A DNA stretch of 64,000 nucleotides from Megalobrama amblycephala (taxonomy: Eukaryota > Chordata > Actinopteri > Cypriniformes > Xenocyprididae), in assembly GCF_018812025.1 (NCBI RefSeq), contig NC_063049.1, positions 18,654,651 to 18,718,650 on the forward strand. Direction: 5' to 3'. The translations under genes and the position numbers were made by a program. The notes beneath the pieces were generated by a model. The model ran no database searches and was not told where the DNA came from. It saw only the letters and a program-made list of their open reading frames with translations. Shown piece after piece: positions 36,123 to 50,665 of the stretch (position 1 is its first letter; each line of letters opens with the position of its first letter).

Positions 36123-37694
36123 AGGGTTGGTTCACCCAAAAATGAAAATTCTGTCATTATATTCACCCTCATGTCGTTCCAAACCCTTAAGACCTTCGTT
36201 CATCGTCGGAACACAAATTAAGATAGTTTTGATGAAATCCGACAGCTGTCTGACTCTCCCATTCGCCTTATTCACCTGGCGGCCATTTTGAAAACTCGAA
36301 CGCCATTGAGGGGTACACAAACCCGGAAGTTGGACTCCGATATGGTACTATCAATCAGTAGCAGCAATGGAAACTTTGTGGACTGCGAATCTTGCCATTT
36401 TAACACATGATTTCACAGTTTATTTTAATAAACATTAAACATATAAAAGGTGTGCATCATAGCTGACATGTAGACTTTACAGTTGTTTTTTTGACTGTAA
36501 ATTATTCCCTTCAAATGTTATTGAGCTTTAAATTTATGGCATATTTATGAATGAGCATATACTGTATACAATAGTGAAAAATAGCCATTTTTACACATGA
36601 TTTGACAGTTTATTTTAATAAATATTAAAAATATAAAAGGTGTGCATCAGCTGACACATTGATGAACACTTTACAGTTGGTTTTATGGCTGTTAATTATT
36701 CCCTTCAAATGTTATTTAAGTTAGAATCATGCATACCTATTGTTCGATGTAACTTTAGAGACAGTCCTTAAATTTTGAGAATATCAAACGTTCACCGTCA
36801 AACCAACCTTATGCCAGTGACCAGGATCCCTTCTGATATTTTTTATCTACTCTCGATGTAGTCCCTTACCCTCTGGAAAATGGTGAAAGGTTTGTCCTCT
36901 GTTGGATTTTTTCCTGTGTGACGAAGTGCGCTGGGGAACACAGCAGTGCGACGCCATTGTCGCTTAGAGAAATCGCGATGCGAGAATTCCCGGAAGTGGT
37001 AGCTGTACCCCTCAAGCTACTTAAAACGTTCGAGGTGAATAAGGAGAATAGACAGAAATTTAACCACCGCTTTTAAGGTCCAGAAAGGCTAAGGCTACTA
37101 AAGACATCATTAAAATAGACCATGTGACTGCAGTTGGTCAACCTTAATTTTATGAAGTGGCAAGAATACTTTTTGTGCGCTAAAACAAAACAAAAATAGC
37201 GACTTTATTCGACAATATCTTCTCTTCTGTTTACGTTGTAGACACAGTGCAGCGCTTCCAGGTTCTACGTCAGAACGCCACCTCAGTATTGGCCGAAGCT
37301 GTACATGTGAGCAGCACGACGCATGCGTGTGATGCTGACACAGGAGTTGGACAATACTGAGCCGGCGTTCAGACGTAAACACGGAAGCCTAAACTGCATT
37401 CATTACATCAACTGCGCATAACAACAATCAAATTGTTAAATAAAGTGTTTTTTTTTGTTTTTTGCACACAAAGCATATTCCCATCGCTTGATAACATTAA
37501 GGTTGAACCACTGTAGTCACATTGACTATTTTAACAATAGTTTTACTACTTTTCTGGACCTCAAAAGGAGCAATGATGTTGCTGCCTATGTGTGGTTTAG
37601 ATACCCTTGGATTTCATCAAAAAATATCCTAATTTTTGTTCCGAAGATGAAAGGTCTTATGGGTTTGGAACGACATGAGGGTGAGTAATTGATT
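36123..37694. mobile_element. composite foldback MITE with nested insertion
   Basis: Starts at TTAA|AGGGTTGGTTCACCC. The right arm has GGTTGAACCACTGTAGTCAC and GGAACGACATGAGGGTGAG but loses its last bases at a CA microsatellite. Inside, at about 36258-37050, a second element has ends CGCCTTATTCACCT and AGGTGAATAAGG with inner arms around GAGGGGTAC. Confidence 0.7.
36394..36716 (+). repeat. tandem direct duplication, 190-base period
   Basis: GCCATTTTAACACATGATTT at 36394 recurs as GCCATTTTTACACATGATTT at 36584. Both are followed by CAGTTTATTTTAATAAA, AAAAGGTGTGCATCA and ATTATTCCCTTCAAATGTTA. Confidence 0.85.
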
Positions 37695-37697
37695 GAT

Positions 37698-40240
<2,543 letters not shown>

Positions 40241-40249
40241 CATCATTAT

Positions 40250-40620
40250 ATGCAAATAAAGCAGCAATATGTTTCTTTTTCAGTGTGGACAGGCAGTGAT
40301 GTGCACAGCTGGATCAGTGGGAGCCTTGCAGCCTCTCAGAGCCACACAGAACATTTCACACCCGAGCTAGCAGAGCTACACACACACATACTAACAGCTC
40401 TCTGCATGTATAATGAGCTTGATCCTGCTAAATCTATCATTCCCAGAGTCCGTGCATGCAGCCCCTTTAATCTCTTTAACAACTGTGTTGGCTGCGTAGA
40501 AGCATGGCAAAGACTGGCCCAGTGTTCAGATCATCTGAGTGTTCCTTCTCTCCCTAATCCACCGACTCCTCAGTTGAACCCAGGCATATAGAAACATTTA
40601 CAAATTCCAACACGTCAAGT
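40250..40620. promoter_or_regulatory. repeat-poor block, candidate conserved non-coding element
   Basis: Complex sequence with an open 113-codon plus-strand frame (40250-40591) that resembles no family I know and has no clear splice sites. Non-coding conservation is as likely as coding. Confidence 0.25.
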
Positions 40621-41429
40621 GCTTAAGCCACTGAACAAACATTAGATGCCATTTTGTCACAGTTTTAAACAGTGAACAAATACAAGGTGTGCTAGGAAAG
40701 AAAATACACATTTAAACATTTTGGATGGATGAACACAGACTACCATAGGCAACCATAGTGCATTGTGGTTGTCGGAAATAGCAGAATTTTTCAAAATGTT
40801 CAGCTTTTAAATAGAAATTTAAATGGAAATTTGAAAGAAAGGTTCTTATATTTAAGAAAAGTTTCATTTAAATGCTGTTGTCACAAACTGTTTTCCTCTG
40901 CATTTCTCCCCTGTCAACCTTTAGCTCTTTTGGGCTATAACAGGGCTGATAGCATGAAGAGCCAGAGCAGATGCTCTATCATGATGAGATGTCCACTGAC
41001 AATTACAATCATTTTTCATAGCTCATTTCCCATAGAATGATGAGAGAAATTGCACATATTGCTCCCTATTATTAATAGAGCTGCTTCATATGGAAATTAG
41101 GTACTAATTTTACTAGAATGCAGAAAAAAAAGAGAAAGTTTTTCCCAGTTGATATTACGAGAGAAGTACTGCACTTCTGAAACAATTTTACCTTTGTAAA
41201 ATTGCATTAATTTAATTTAATTTACAAATGTCACTATAAAAAGTTTACATTTTGATACATAAGGGGTTGTGAGATATAGGTTGAACACCAAGTGTTTTGA
41301 AATGTAACTATTACAATTTTTCTTAAACAAGCAACATAACTACCTTGAAGTTTCATTTAACCATTATCTAAGGGATAAAAATATAAAATCTGACAATTAC
41401 TTTTACTGTTTCACAAAGATGGGAAAATT

Positions 41430-41790
41430 TCCTCTGGTGGTGTTAGTTCGCCATCTCGAAAATTAAAAGTCTCTCCACATTCCCGCACTTATTGGAGAGC
41501 AGGAATGCGAGCGGTTCGAGAGTAGAAGATGCTATATCAGAGCCATGGCAGGTGTACATTTTATTACTTAAGGAGCCAAGAGATAACATTCCTTTCTTCT
41601 GGCCTGACTCATGTAGCTGCTTTCTGCTAGGCTGACTACACTCTGACAAGCTCCTGTCGGCTCCTCTCTCCCTCTAATCTCACTCTATGACAGGTTAGCT
41701 CAGAGCCTGTATTTTATTTGTGTCTAAATCTGTATTTCCACCCTGGAGCGAGGCGAACAGGGGCATCTTAAAGTGTACTATATATGCCAC
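41430..41790. promoter_or_regulatory. repeat-poor block, candidate conserved non-coding element
   Basis: Complex, balanced composition, no transposon ends and no recognised protein. Texture-based call only. Confidence 0.25.
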
Positions 41791-42229
41791 AATGCTGTTT
41801 ATCATTTGCTGCTACTCGATGCTGAGCAAGTAAGAGTAAGAATCGCTTCTCCCCTTAATTTGCTTTGGGGAGAAAATGAAGACATAGTAATATGACAAAA
41901 GGGAAATGGGATGTTCTTTTCTCTCTTGCTCTCATATTGTCATTTTTTTTGCCCTGTTGTGTGCTTTAAAATGCTACTTAATAGATCATTTTCATCTTGA
42001 ATCATTTATTACTCCATAATTCAATTAAGCAATCATTAACAATAAAGTACGAGGTGTGCTATATTCTGAATATAGTAAGAGCAAAACATATTTAAAAAAA
42101 ATCACAAAATCCAGGGTGCCTTATATGTAATAAAAATAATAGAAATATTAAAGTTTCATTAAAAAAATAATAATAATGGATTTAATGACAATTAAATTAT
42201 TATTAAGTCCCATCATTCCACTAGAAAAT

Positions 42230-42625
42230 ATACAGAATATATGCAATACAGAGCAAAGTTTGGGGTAACTTTTTTTATCAAAAGTTACAGTAAAAACACA
42301 GTAAAGAATATATTTCAAATAAATGCTGTTCTTTTGATAAAATCAGCATATCAGAATGATTTCTGAAGGATCATGTGACACTGAAGACTGGAGTAATGAT
42401 GCTGAAAATTCAGCTTTGCCATCAAAAGAATACTTTTCATTTTAAGGTATATATTAAAACAGGAAACAGTTAACAACACTGTAAAATTGTAATACTGTAA
42501 ATTGTATATTTACAATAGTATTTCTGGTTTTACTCTATTTTAAATGCAGCCTTGGTGAGCATCCAAAAACATACACACACACAAAAATCTTACCAATCCC
42601 TAACTTTTGAACAGTAGTGTATACA
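42230..42625. mobile_element. TA-class MITE copy
   Basis: Contains AAATGCTGTTCTTTTGATAA, AGAATGATTTCTGAAGGATC, AATGCAGCCTTGGTGAGCAT and the end CCCTAACTTTTGAACAGTAG followed by TGTA. Same family as 57450-57982. Confidence 0.75.
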
Positions 42626-42699
42626 TATGAAATATGAAAATATATGTATACAGAACTTGATAGGTGTTTTTTGTCATAACTGTTAGATACAATTTTGAG

Positions 42700-43075
42700 A
42701 AAATCTTTTGAGATATATACATCATCTGAAATCTGAATAAATAAGCTTTCCATTGATGTATGGTTTGTTAGTATACGACAATATTTGGTTGAGATACAAC
42801 TATTTGAAAATCTGGAATCTGAGGGTGCAAAAAAACAAATATTGAGAAAATCGCCTTTAAAGTTGTTCAAATGCAGTCCTTATTACTTACAAAAGTCACA
42901 TATTACTTACAAAAATAAATTCTTTATATATTATAGTACGAAATGTACAAAATATCTTCATGGAACATGATCTTTACTTAATGATACTAAGAAAAATCGA
43001 TAATTTTGACCCATGCACACTACAAATATACCCGTGTGACTTAGGACTGGTTTTGTGGTCTGGGGTCACAAATGG
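42700..43075. mobile_element. MITE ending in GGTCACA, one of two copies
   Basis: Shares long stretches with 61511-61888: AAGCTTTCCATTGATGTATG, ACTATTTGAAAATCTG, CATGGAACATGATCTTTACT and AAAATCGATAATTTTGAC. It ends GTGGTCTGGGGTCACA. Confidence 0.8.
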
Positions 43076-43320
43076 TGTTTCTGGCATCGCTGTAATTCTG
43101 TATTGACCAATCAGCATCCAGAACTGCAACTATTCGTTTTATAAATGGTCATCCACAAGCTTTCAAGATTTACCCTTCAATTCCAGATTCACAAGTATGA
43201 ATGTGCTTTGCTGAATTTACCCAGCATTGGCCTTATCACAGAGAGACTGTCTCTTATAAAACATTCCTCTTCCCTCTTCACAACAGCTACTGTATTGGAC
43301 TTTTCCTATTGTATTTTCAG

Positions 43321-43498
43321 TGCTTTGGGAGGACCGTGGACAGCTCTTCAGACGGGATGCATTAATGTGAGAGTGGTCAGTGAGCGATTGCTGATCCTGG
43401 AGGGTGATAAAGAGCAGGAGCCGACTGCAGAGCTGAATAACGAGGAACCACTGTGCAGCGCAGGAGACAGATCTGGAGGACACAGCCTGCAGAGAGAG
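43321..43498 (+). CDS. orphan exon-like segment, product unknown
   Basis: A strong acceptor (CTATTGTATTTTCAG) and a donor (AGAGAG|GTCAGT) bracket 178 bases that stay open in one frame (GCT TTG GGA ...). The peptide includes INVRVVSERLLILEGDKEQE and NNEEPLCSAGDRSGG. I do not recognise it. Local GC and complexity are higher than the surroundings, and no partner exon was found. It could be a real exon of an unannotated gene or a conserved non-coding element that happens to be open. Confidence 0.22.
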
Positions 43499-44379
43499 GT
43501 CAGTGACTGTCTCCGCTGCAGCCTTTCCTGATAGCGAGTTACGGCGGCCAATCGCATTTTAAGCCAAACAAAGTTATTCTGAGGTCAAATTGAAACAATA
43601 ACCACAGTCCAGAACATTTTAGGACCAAGTTTTAGTTGGTGGTTATCTCAGCTTTCTTAAAGCATTAAAGAAAAGTACTATACAACTTAAAAGTTAAAAT
43701 ATAGTAAACAAAAGCTCAATAAAATTAAAATATAGAAAGAAATATTTTATGGTCTAACCGTTTTATAAAATCAATAAGCCCTGTGAAGCCGTGGTTTACA
43801 GTGAATTTAGAACAGCTAAGGGGGTTTTAATAAAGCCATGTAAATTAGTTATATATTCATATTTTCACACATGCAAAATAAATGGTATTGATCACAGATC
43901 AGGCATTTGATCAGCTAAGGACAAAAAAAGAATGGAAAACTGCAGGGAGACCTTAAAGCTTCTCTTTTGTTTTACAACAGATTTATAAGCGATCCTTATT
44001 ACAAATATAAGAATATGGTTAACGCATGTTGCATTTTTTTTAAATGCATGTTTTAAAAGACTCAAACTCACAGGGCTTTCAGAGATGGATTTCATGTGGA
44101 GCAGCAATTACTGCAAACCGAGCTGTTATGAGACACTGAAACTTTTTCAATATTTAAATCAATATAAAACAATATTCCTTATTTATTTATTTATTATTTA
44201 TTTGTTTGTTTGTAAATAGCCAGATAATAAGTGAAATAATCAGCTTCAGGATGATATAAGACCCTTTCACTTCTCCCAGCTGACTGGACAGAATTGCCTC
44301 ATTCGTCTGGTTGTGAAGTATAAGCATAGTGTGAAGTATAAGCACAAACTCTTGGGCCACATATAGAGGGAATTGGGGG

Positions 44380-44580
44380 AAGATCGGGGTTGCCAGGTTT
44401 TCACAACAAAACACGCCAAATTGCTAACCAAAACTAGCCCAGTCAAGTTTCTGGGGTGTACCCCTATAAAAATTGCATTCCGGGGGGGTAGAATCCACAT
44501 TTTTGGCAAAGTTCCTCTGGAAAAATTTTTGCATACCAGGGGCTAAATATCATATTATTTGGGGTGTCAAAACAGTCAGT
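44380..44580. repeat. dispersed repeat fragment
   Basis: GGTTGCCAGGTTTTCACAAC and CTAACCAAAACTAGCCCAGT mark a widely dispersed cyprinid sequence. No ends can be defined. Confidence 0.45.
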
Positions 44581-44872
44581 TAACCAAGAGGCAAGCGGTT
44601 TTACTTTTTTTTGATATCAAATTAGACCGATTCGTGTTTTTACAACTTTAAAAAGTTATGAACAGTCTTAAAGAAAAAAAAATGGATGACTAACTTGTAA
44701 GACTAGTCTTAGCAGTTTATGCAGCCGGGCCCCTGAATTACACTTTATACTATTATGAATTATACATAAGCCTTTATTTTGAATTCAAAGGAAAATATTT
44801 TTTATACCCTACAAATCTAAATTAATTAGTGTATCCACATTAACAAATAGTCAAACTTTTAAAACACATTAA

Positions 44873-45184
44873 AGCTGCTGTACGCAACTTTTTTTGTGTT
44901 AAAAATTTACAAAAATTATATAATGAAAATATACAACATGAATCCATTTTCCAAACCGTGTTTTTTGTCTTACCCTGAATCATTATGGTACACTTATAAT
45001 AAGTGTTTATATTCGGACTATTTCAGACCAGACTGGTAGGACTCACCGCAGAGTATCACAGTAACGCATGACTCGCCATAGACATACACGGAGAAAAGTA
45101 GCTCCGGCTTACAATGTTCTTCCACAAGACGCGTGCAGTTCTGTTTATTAACCGCTAGAGGGCCAAAAATCACGGACAGCAGCT
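44873..45184. mobile_element. MITE, TTAA target, TIR AGCTGCTGT
   Basis: 312 bp flanked by TTAA (44869-44872 and 45185-45188). Ends AGCTGCTGTACGCAAC and ACGGACAGCAGCT. The 73-codon frame on the minus strand has no known domain. Confidence 0.85.
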
Positions 45185-45269
45185 TTAAGAATGTCAGTTT
45201 TTCATCCAAAAAGAGACTAAAGTCATGCAAGTGACACAAAAGTTATCTTGCGTATGATTTATGAATGGC

Positions 45270-46330
45270 ATTGATAAGTTATCTGTGGAAGTTTTTACAT
45301 GCAGGTGAAGTCTTGCTCTGCCCTGCCCCGAAAGCCATTCTCCACATCCGGCTTATCACATTCATGGGCAGGTGCACGACTGCCCTCTGCAAATTAAATA
45401 TGGGCTAATTTCATATTGATTAATGCAGATGCCTTCTTTCTGGCCCATATTTACTACCTGGAGCCTATTTTGGCGAAAATTACCGGTGCCATTTCAGTGC
45501 ACAAGGCAGCTCTTTCCAATAAGGTACTGGCTCATGTGTCAACTGGGGCTCCAAAAGTACCGCTCTGCCTGCAGGAAGCACTAAAGCTTTTAATTGCCTT
45601 CTGTGCAAATGGTCCTTTTGTATTTTATCAAGTGTCTGGAAACTTGGGCATGCCTGGAGTCACTCTCCCTCTCTCTCACACACAGTGTATATGTCTATAA
45701 GAAAATGGCTGACGGACAGAAAAGCAAAGGAGGAAGTTTTTCATTATTCTTACATTTTGACTACTAGTGTTGCAGTATTTACTCCAAGAAATATGGAGTA
45801 TAACACTAGCGATATGCATCCTGAAATAAACAAGCTCTCCTCACCTTTTTTTGCTTTCTCTTTTTAAGCGTTTACTCCAGTACTGTGGCACGATAACCTG
45901 GGGTGAAGCGATAAACAATCAAAGTGCAGCTTCAGTAGAAACGATTGCGGCCAGTATCCCAGCCTGAGATGGGAGCCATTATTAACGCCAGCCCTGTCCT
46001 GACAATGCTATTTTCTGGAAGGTAATTGCAGATTCAGATCTCTGAGAGAGCCTGACTGGGAGTAAATGCCACCTCTTTAATTATTGTCTCCTCTACGTCC
46101 CCTCTATTGAGTGTCAGAGATGTCTATCGGCCAGCGGGATCTTGGGGAAAATGACTCTAATGGGAAATGACCAGTGTCTGGGAAGCTGTCACAGATTAGA
46201 AGCGACAATTCTAATTGATAACAGCAGAATTCCCTGGATGGATGACTGGGAAAGTCACTTTGGAGCAAACCTAATTGGACTGATTTGTTTCTAAATGAGG
46301 ATCACTGAATAATCCCCTCTGATGCACACC
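45270..46330. promoter_or_regulatory. large repeat-poor block, best candidate conserved non-coding cluster
   Basis: About 1 kb of complex sequence in two parts (45270-45680 and 45880-46330) without transposon ends. It is dense in TAAT and ATTA cores (for example TTGATTAATGCAGATG and TCTAATTGATAAC) and has no protein frame I can recognise. This is typical of vertebrate developmental enhancers in gene deserts, but the call rests on texture. Confidence 0.4.
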
Positions 46331-46913
46331 TCAGTTGTATTTAAAATACTTTAAGTTAAATATTCCTGCTGCTCTTTGTTAAATATGACATTGCAGATTC
46401 TGACATGAATTCAGGTCAATGGGGTCACAATTTGACATCGAGATGACTATCACGAATTGACCCAATTTCCTTAAATTCACCCTTACTGCATCGAAGATTT
46501 CTGTATTTTCAATAAAACAGTTTAAAAAAATACATAAAACTCAGATGTTTTATCTTTTTTGTTCTACGTACTTTCTATATTCTATGTAGAATTTATTCAT
46601 TCTCTTTTATTTTATTGACTCAATAGGTTGGTATAATGTCCAAATATAATTTTATATCTGTAGACTAATATCTGTAAACCGTATAAACAGTTATTATTAT
46701 TTGCTCTGACAATGATTTCATTTGATTTGATAAAAAAAAATACAGTGCATCAAGAAATGCTAAATGTTGTCAAGATACTGCACGTTACATTCAGTTTGAT
46801 AATTTTGGTACAGTTCACAATTATTTTTAAAAATATGCATAAACAAAAAAGTAAAACATTATTTTAGAAATTATAGATAGATATATATTGATAGATGATA
46901 GGAAGAATAAATG

Positions 46914-46915
46914 AG

Positions 46916-46999
<84 letters not shown>
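46914..46999 (+). repeat. (GATA)n microsatellite, about 21 units
   Basis: Near-uninterrupted GATA tetranucleotides of Bkm type, preceded by imperfect units from about 46873. Confidence 0.95.
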
Positions 47000-47000
<1 letters not shown>

Positions 47001-48465
47001 AACCTAACCGTTTTGTTTATAATAGAGCCATTTAATTTATTATGCAACTGGAGAATGTGTGTGTTTTCTGCATAGTTAAGTTAGTCAATTACACAACACG
47101 CAATAGTGCACAGTTAAGCAAATCAATAGCACAACACACTGAAGTACTTAAACATAATGGCTGTTCAATAGAGCGCATGTTTCATGCTCAATATTTGTGC
47201 ACAGCAATGTTTCTATCACTTAAACTGGTCTGAAGAGCTAACATTATCTCGCTGTCCTAGCGTTAGTTTCCATCTTAGCTTTTCAGAGTTTCCGTTGGCA
47301 ATGTTTTCGGAGAGTCCAAATCAATCATCTCAGTTTGTCAGTTGTAAGAAATATGGTGCTCTTTTCTGAGTGTCCTCATATTAGCTGACATTCTTTTGCT
47401 GCTGAGACGGGCACCGCGGATCCCAAATCTCCTGCTAATGTTGAAATGACAAAACAATAACAACATTTGTCTTCTGTCAGTAGGTATTGACATAGCATTA
47501 CAGGTGCCAAATTGTTTTGTGTTGTGAAGTGTGTCTTGGAGAGCTCATGAGTTACCAGGGTGCCGTTACCGACGTGCATTTCTTTACTAATGTTTGACTC
47601 AGAGCATCAAGCACAAAAGATGATGGACAGAACTCACAATGTCAGCAGCAGATACCTCATTCGATAGAGCATCCTTTGCTACAGAACCTGCAAATGTTGC
47701 CGATTCATAATAATCATGGGTTTAATTTTTAATGGGTTTAAATGTACTCCCATGATAATCAATAAACAATTTAAAAACAATTCAAGTCCAGAGCATCTGT
47801 ATGTGCTCAGCTTAAAAGTCAATCCTATAAGCCTGTTGTGTGTTCACATATAGGAATTAAAGACTTATTTTAACTCCTGCCTTCAAAGGTCAACATTCAC
47901 CTCCTATTCAATAAAAATTTACTGACCTTGTCACCTACTTTGTATAGTTTGTGGAAGAGCAAATTAAGATTCAGGGCCAGGGTAATGGGAAAGTGTTTTA
48001 ATTTCCGTGTGACATTAAGATGTTTGTGCCCCACAGGCATGTGGTGGAGCGGGGAGCCGGTGTACCCTCCCCCGTCTGCGTGTTTTCCTTTAACACTTCA
48101 GTCACAGGGAAAGATCAAACGAGTTGTTAAACTAATCAAGGGGAGACACTGGAAATATAACTTTAACTGTGCCTCTTTTTCTTTTTCTGCATAGTAATGC
48201 TCTTTTTTTTTTTTAGTAATCCTATTGTGGTGTTGATGCACAAAGGACTTGTGGGCTCAATTGTCTGTGACATTTCGCAACCAATGATCTTGACGAGAGT
48301 TGTTTTTGCTAAAACATACAAGATATAGCAGCACAAAAATGTGAGATAACATAAAAATGTGGTAACATCTAAATGAACTGGTTACATTCATTCAAGTCAA
48401 AAACACAATACACAAATAAAATTCATTTTGATTTGAATATAATTACACATATTTTTAGGTTTATA
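47000..48465. other. no gene seen
   Basis: Mixed sequence with short frames only (up to 88 codons). None shows a recognisable domain or credible exon borders. Confidence 0.45.
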
Positions 48466-49217
48466 AAGGGTTAGTTCACCCAAAAATGAAAATTCTGTCA
48501 TTTATTACTCACCCTCATGTCGATCCACATCCGTAAGACCTTCGTTCAACTTCAGAACACAAATTAAGATATTTTTGATAAAATCCAATGGCTCAGTGAG
48601 GCCACCATTGCCAGCAAGATAATTAACACTTTCAATGCCCAGAGAGGTACTAAAGACAACAAAAAAACAAAATAATGACTTTATTCAACAATATCTATTG
48701 ATGGGCGATTTCAAAACACTGCTTCATGAAGCTTCAAAGCTTTACGAATCTTTTGTTTCAAATCAGTGGTTCAGAGCATGTGTCAAACTGCCAAAGTCAC
48801 ACGAACCAATGAAATTTCGAAATGTTTCGAAACACTTATGATGCCTCGTTTACTGAAATCACGTGACTTTAGCAGTTTGATACACGCTCTGAACCACTGA
48901 TTCAAAACAAAAGTTTCGTAAAGCTTCGAAGCTTCATGAAGCAGTGTTTTGAAATGTTTTGGTGCACAAAAAGTATTCTCGTCACTTCATAACATTAAGG
49001 TTGAACCACTGTAGTCACATGATCTGTCTTTAGTACCTCTCTGGGCATTGAAAGTGTTAATTGTCTTGCTGGCTATGGAGGCCTCAGTGAGCCATCAGAT
49101 TTTATCAAAAATATCTTCATTTGTATTCCGAAGATGAACAAAGGTCTTACAGGTGTAGAACGACATGAGGGTGAGTAATTAATGACAGAATTTTCATTTT
49201 TGGGTGAACTAAACCTT
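48466..49217. mobile_element. foldback MITE of the 'GTTCACCC' family
   Basis: Left end AAGGGTTAGTTCACCCAAAA, right end inverse TTTTGGGTGAACTAAACCTT. Long inverted arms include AATGCCCAGAGAGGTACTAA. The inner region GAAGCTTCAAAGCTTTACGA is itself repeated inverted. The flanks are TTAT and TTAA, so one side of the target duplication has mutated. Confidence 0.85.
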
Positions 49218-49544
49218 TAATTAATTTTACTCAATTAATTTTTTTTTATTTTTTAATATCACTGAAAAGTAGATCAAATAGCTCCTTAAGGTAACAATTT
49301 TTACAGTGTTAAGACAGTGTTGGTTAATTTAAAGTTTTTTGTCATTAGATATTGACATATTATACACCTACTGTGTTTACTATTATTTTCCAGCAATCTT
49401 GTTTACTGTTTTTCCAAAAATATGCATTACTTTGGCTTAATAGCGTAAGAACATCATAAAAACTACTAACAGTGTATATTTTGCTATCATAACACTGCAT
49501 CCCCTCATGACAGGGTTTGTGGATCTCAATTAAATAAGCATTAA

Positions 49545-50333
49545 AGGTCCCGTTCTTCGTGATCCCATGTTTCAAACTTTAGTTAGTGTGTAATGTTGTT
49601 GTTAGAGTATAAATAAAATCTGTAAAATTTTAAAGCTCAAAGTTCAATGCCAAGCGAGATATTTTATTAAACAGAAGTCGCCTACATCGAACGGCCAGTT
49701 TGGACTACATCCCTCTACTTCCTTCTTTAATGACGTCACTAAAACAGTTTTTTGACTAACCTCCGCCCACAGGAATACACAAAAAAGGGGGCGTGGTCTT
49801 GTTGCGCTCCCACGGAGAAGAGCAAGAGTTGCGTTTGTAGAGTGTGTTTGTCGCCATGTCGTCGAAATGCTGTTATTTTCATCCCGCAATCCAATCACCT
49901 TTGTTTGGCCTTCCCAGGGACGCTGTACTTAGAGATCAGTGGTTACAATTTATGTTTAACTCGGTTCCCGAAAATTATAATCCACATGTAAAACTATGTG
50001 CAGCACATTTTGCTGAGGACAGCTTCCTCAATCTCAATCAGTTTAATGCCGGATTCGCACAAAGATTATTCTTGAAAGATGGAGCAGAAGCTGCTGTCGA
50101 ATCACAACACAGGAACCGCTGACACAATCAGAACTCGTTACGTATTTCTGAAGGAGGGACTTCATAGAACAAGGAAGTCATCAGCCGTTTTTATGACTGT
50201 AGAAACAGCGGTATAAAGATAAGTAAATTATGTGAAAAATACTGTGTTTTTTTACACACGAAACATGAACACATGTTATATTGCACACAATAAACAAAAT
50301 CAAAGCTTCAAAAAACCACGAAAAACGGGACCT
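49545..50333 (+). mobile_element. TTAA-flanked transposon carrying a THAP-like ORF
   Basis: 789 bp flanked by TTAA (49541-49544 and 50334-50337). Inverted ends AGGTCCCGTTCTTCGTG and CACGAAAAACGGGACCT differ at one base. The combination of a TTAA target and a THAP-type coding region is characteristic of the Kolobok superfamily. The catalytic part of a transposase is absent, so it is a nonautonomous derivative. Confidence 0.82.
49856..50122 (+). CDS. 88-residue THAP-like domain protein inside the transposon
   Basis: Intact frame starting MSSKCCYFHPAIQSPLFGLP. It contains QWLQF (conserved Trp of THAP), CAAHF (the C-x2-H half of the C2CH zinc site), ED-SF and GFAQRLFLKDGA, as in fish THAP proteins from Kolobok elements. 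The usual first C-x2-4-C is replaced by adjacent cysteines, so zinc binding may be impaired. The frame starts shortly inside the element and stops well before its right end. A role in DNA binding to element ends is inference from the family. Confidence 0.6.
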   Translation: MSSKCCYFHPAIQSPLFGLPRDAVLRDQWLQFMFNSVPENYNPHVKLCAAHFAEDSFLNLNQFNAGFAQRLFLKDGAEAAVESQHRNR

Positions 50334-50665
50334 TTAACCTTTTCTCCAATATCAGGGGATTTATTGTTCTTTCAACATCACATGAAGCCAGAGCAACACT
50401 TTCACTGTACACATCACAGCACAACAAAGCAAGTCTGCTATGGTTTTATGTCCAGGTTCAGATATGATTCTCTTCAAACCATTTCTTAAAATAAGACCAT
50501 TTCCTTCTGCACAGGCTGAGGGGCAGCTAAGCATTATCTTGTTACCAGGCAACAACAAAAGAGGTCTATAGTAAAAGGTCACAAGGTGATCCACCACTCA
50601 TTTTCTACCATTAGTCTCAGCGTCATTGGCGCACACTTCAAATAAAGCAGTACTTAGGATATATA

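Noticed and set aside
40250..40591. 113-codon plus-strand ORF as a gene
   Set aside because: No recognised domain, no exon partners, and no promoter or poly(A) support; kept only as a candidate conserved block.
46914..46999. Regular repeats considered as a CRISPR-like array
   Set aside because: It is a simple GATA microsatellite without spacers, in a vertebrate genome.
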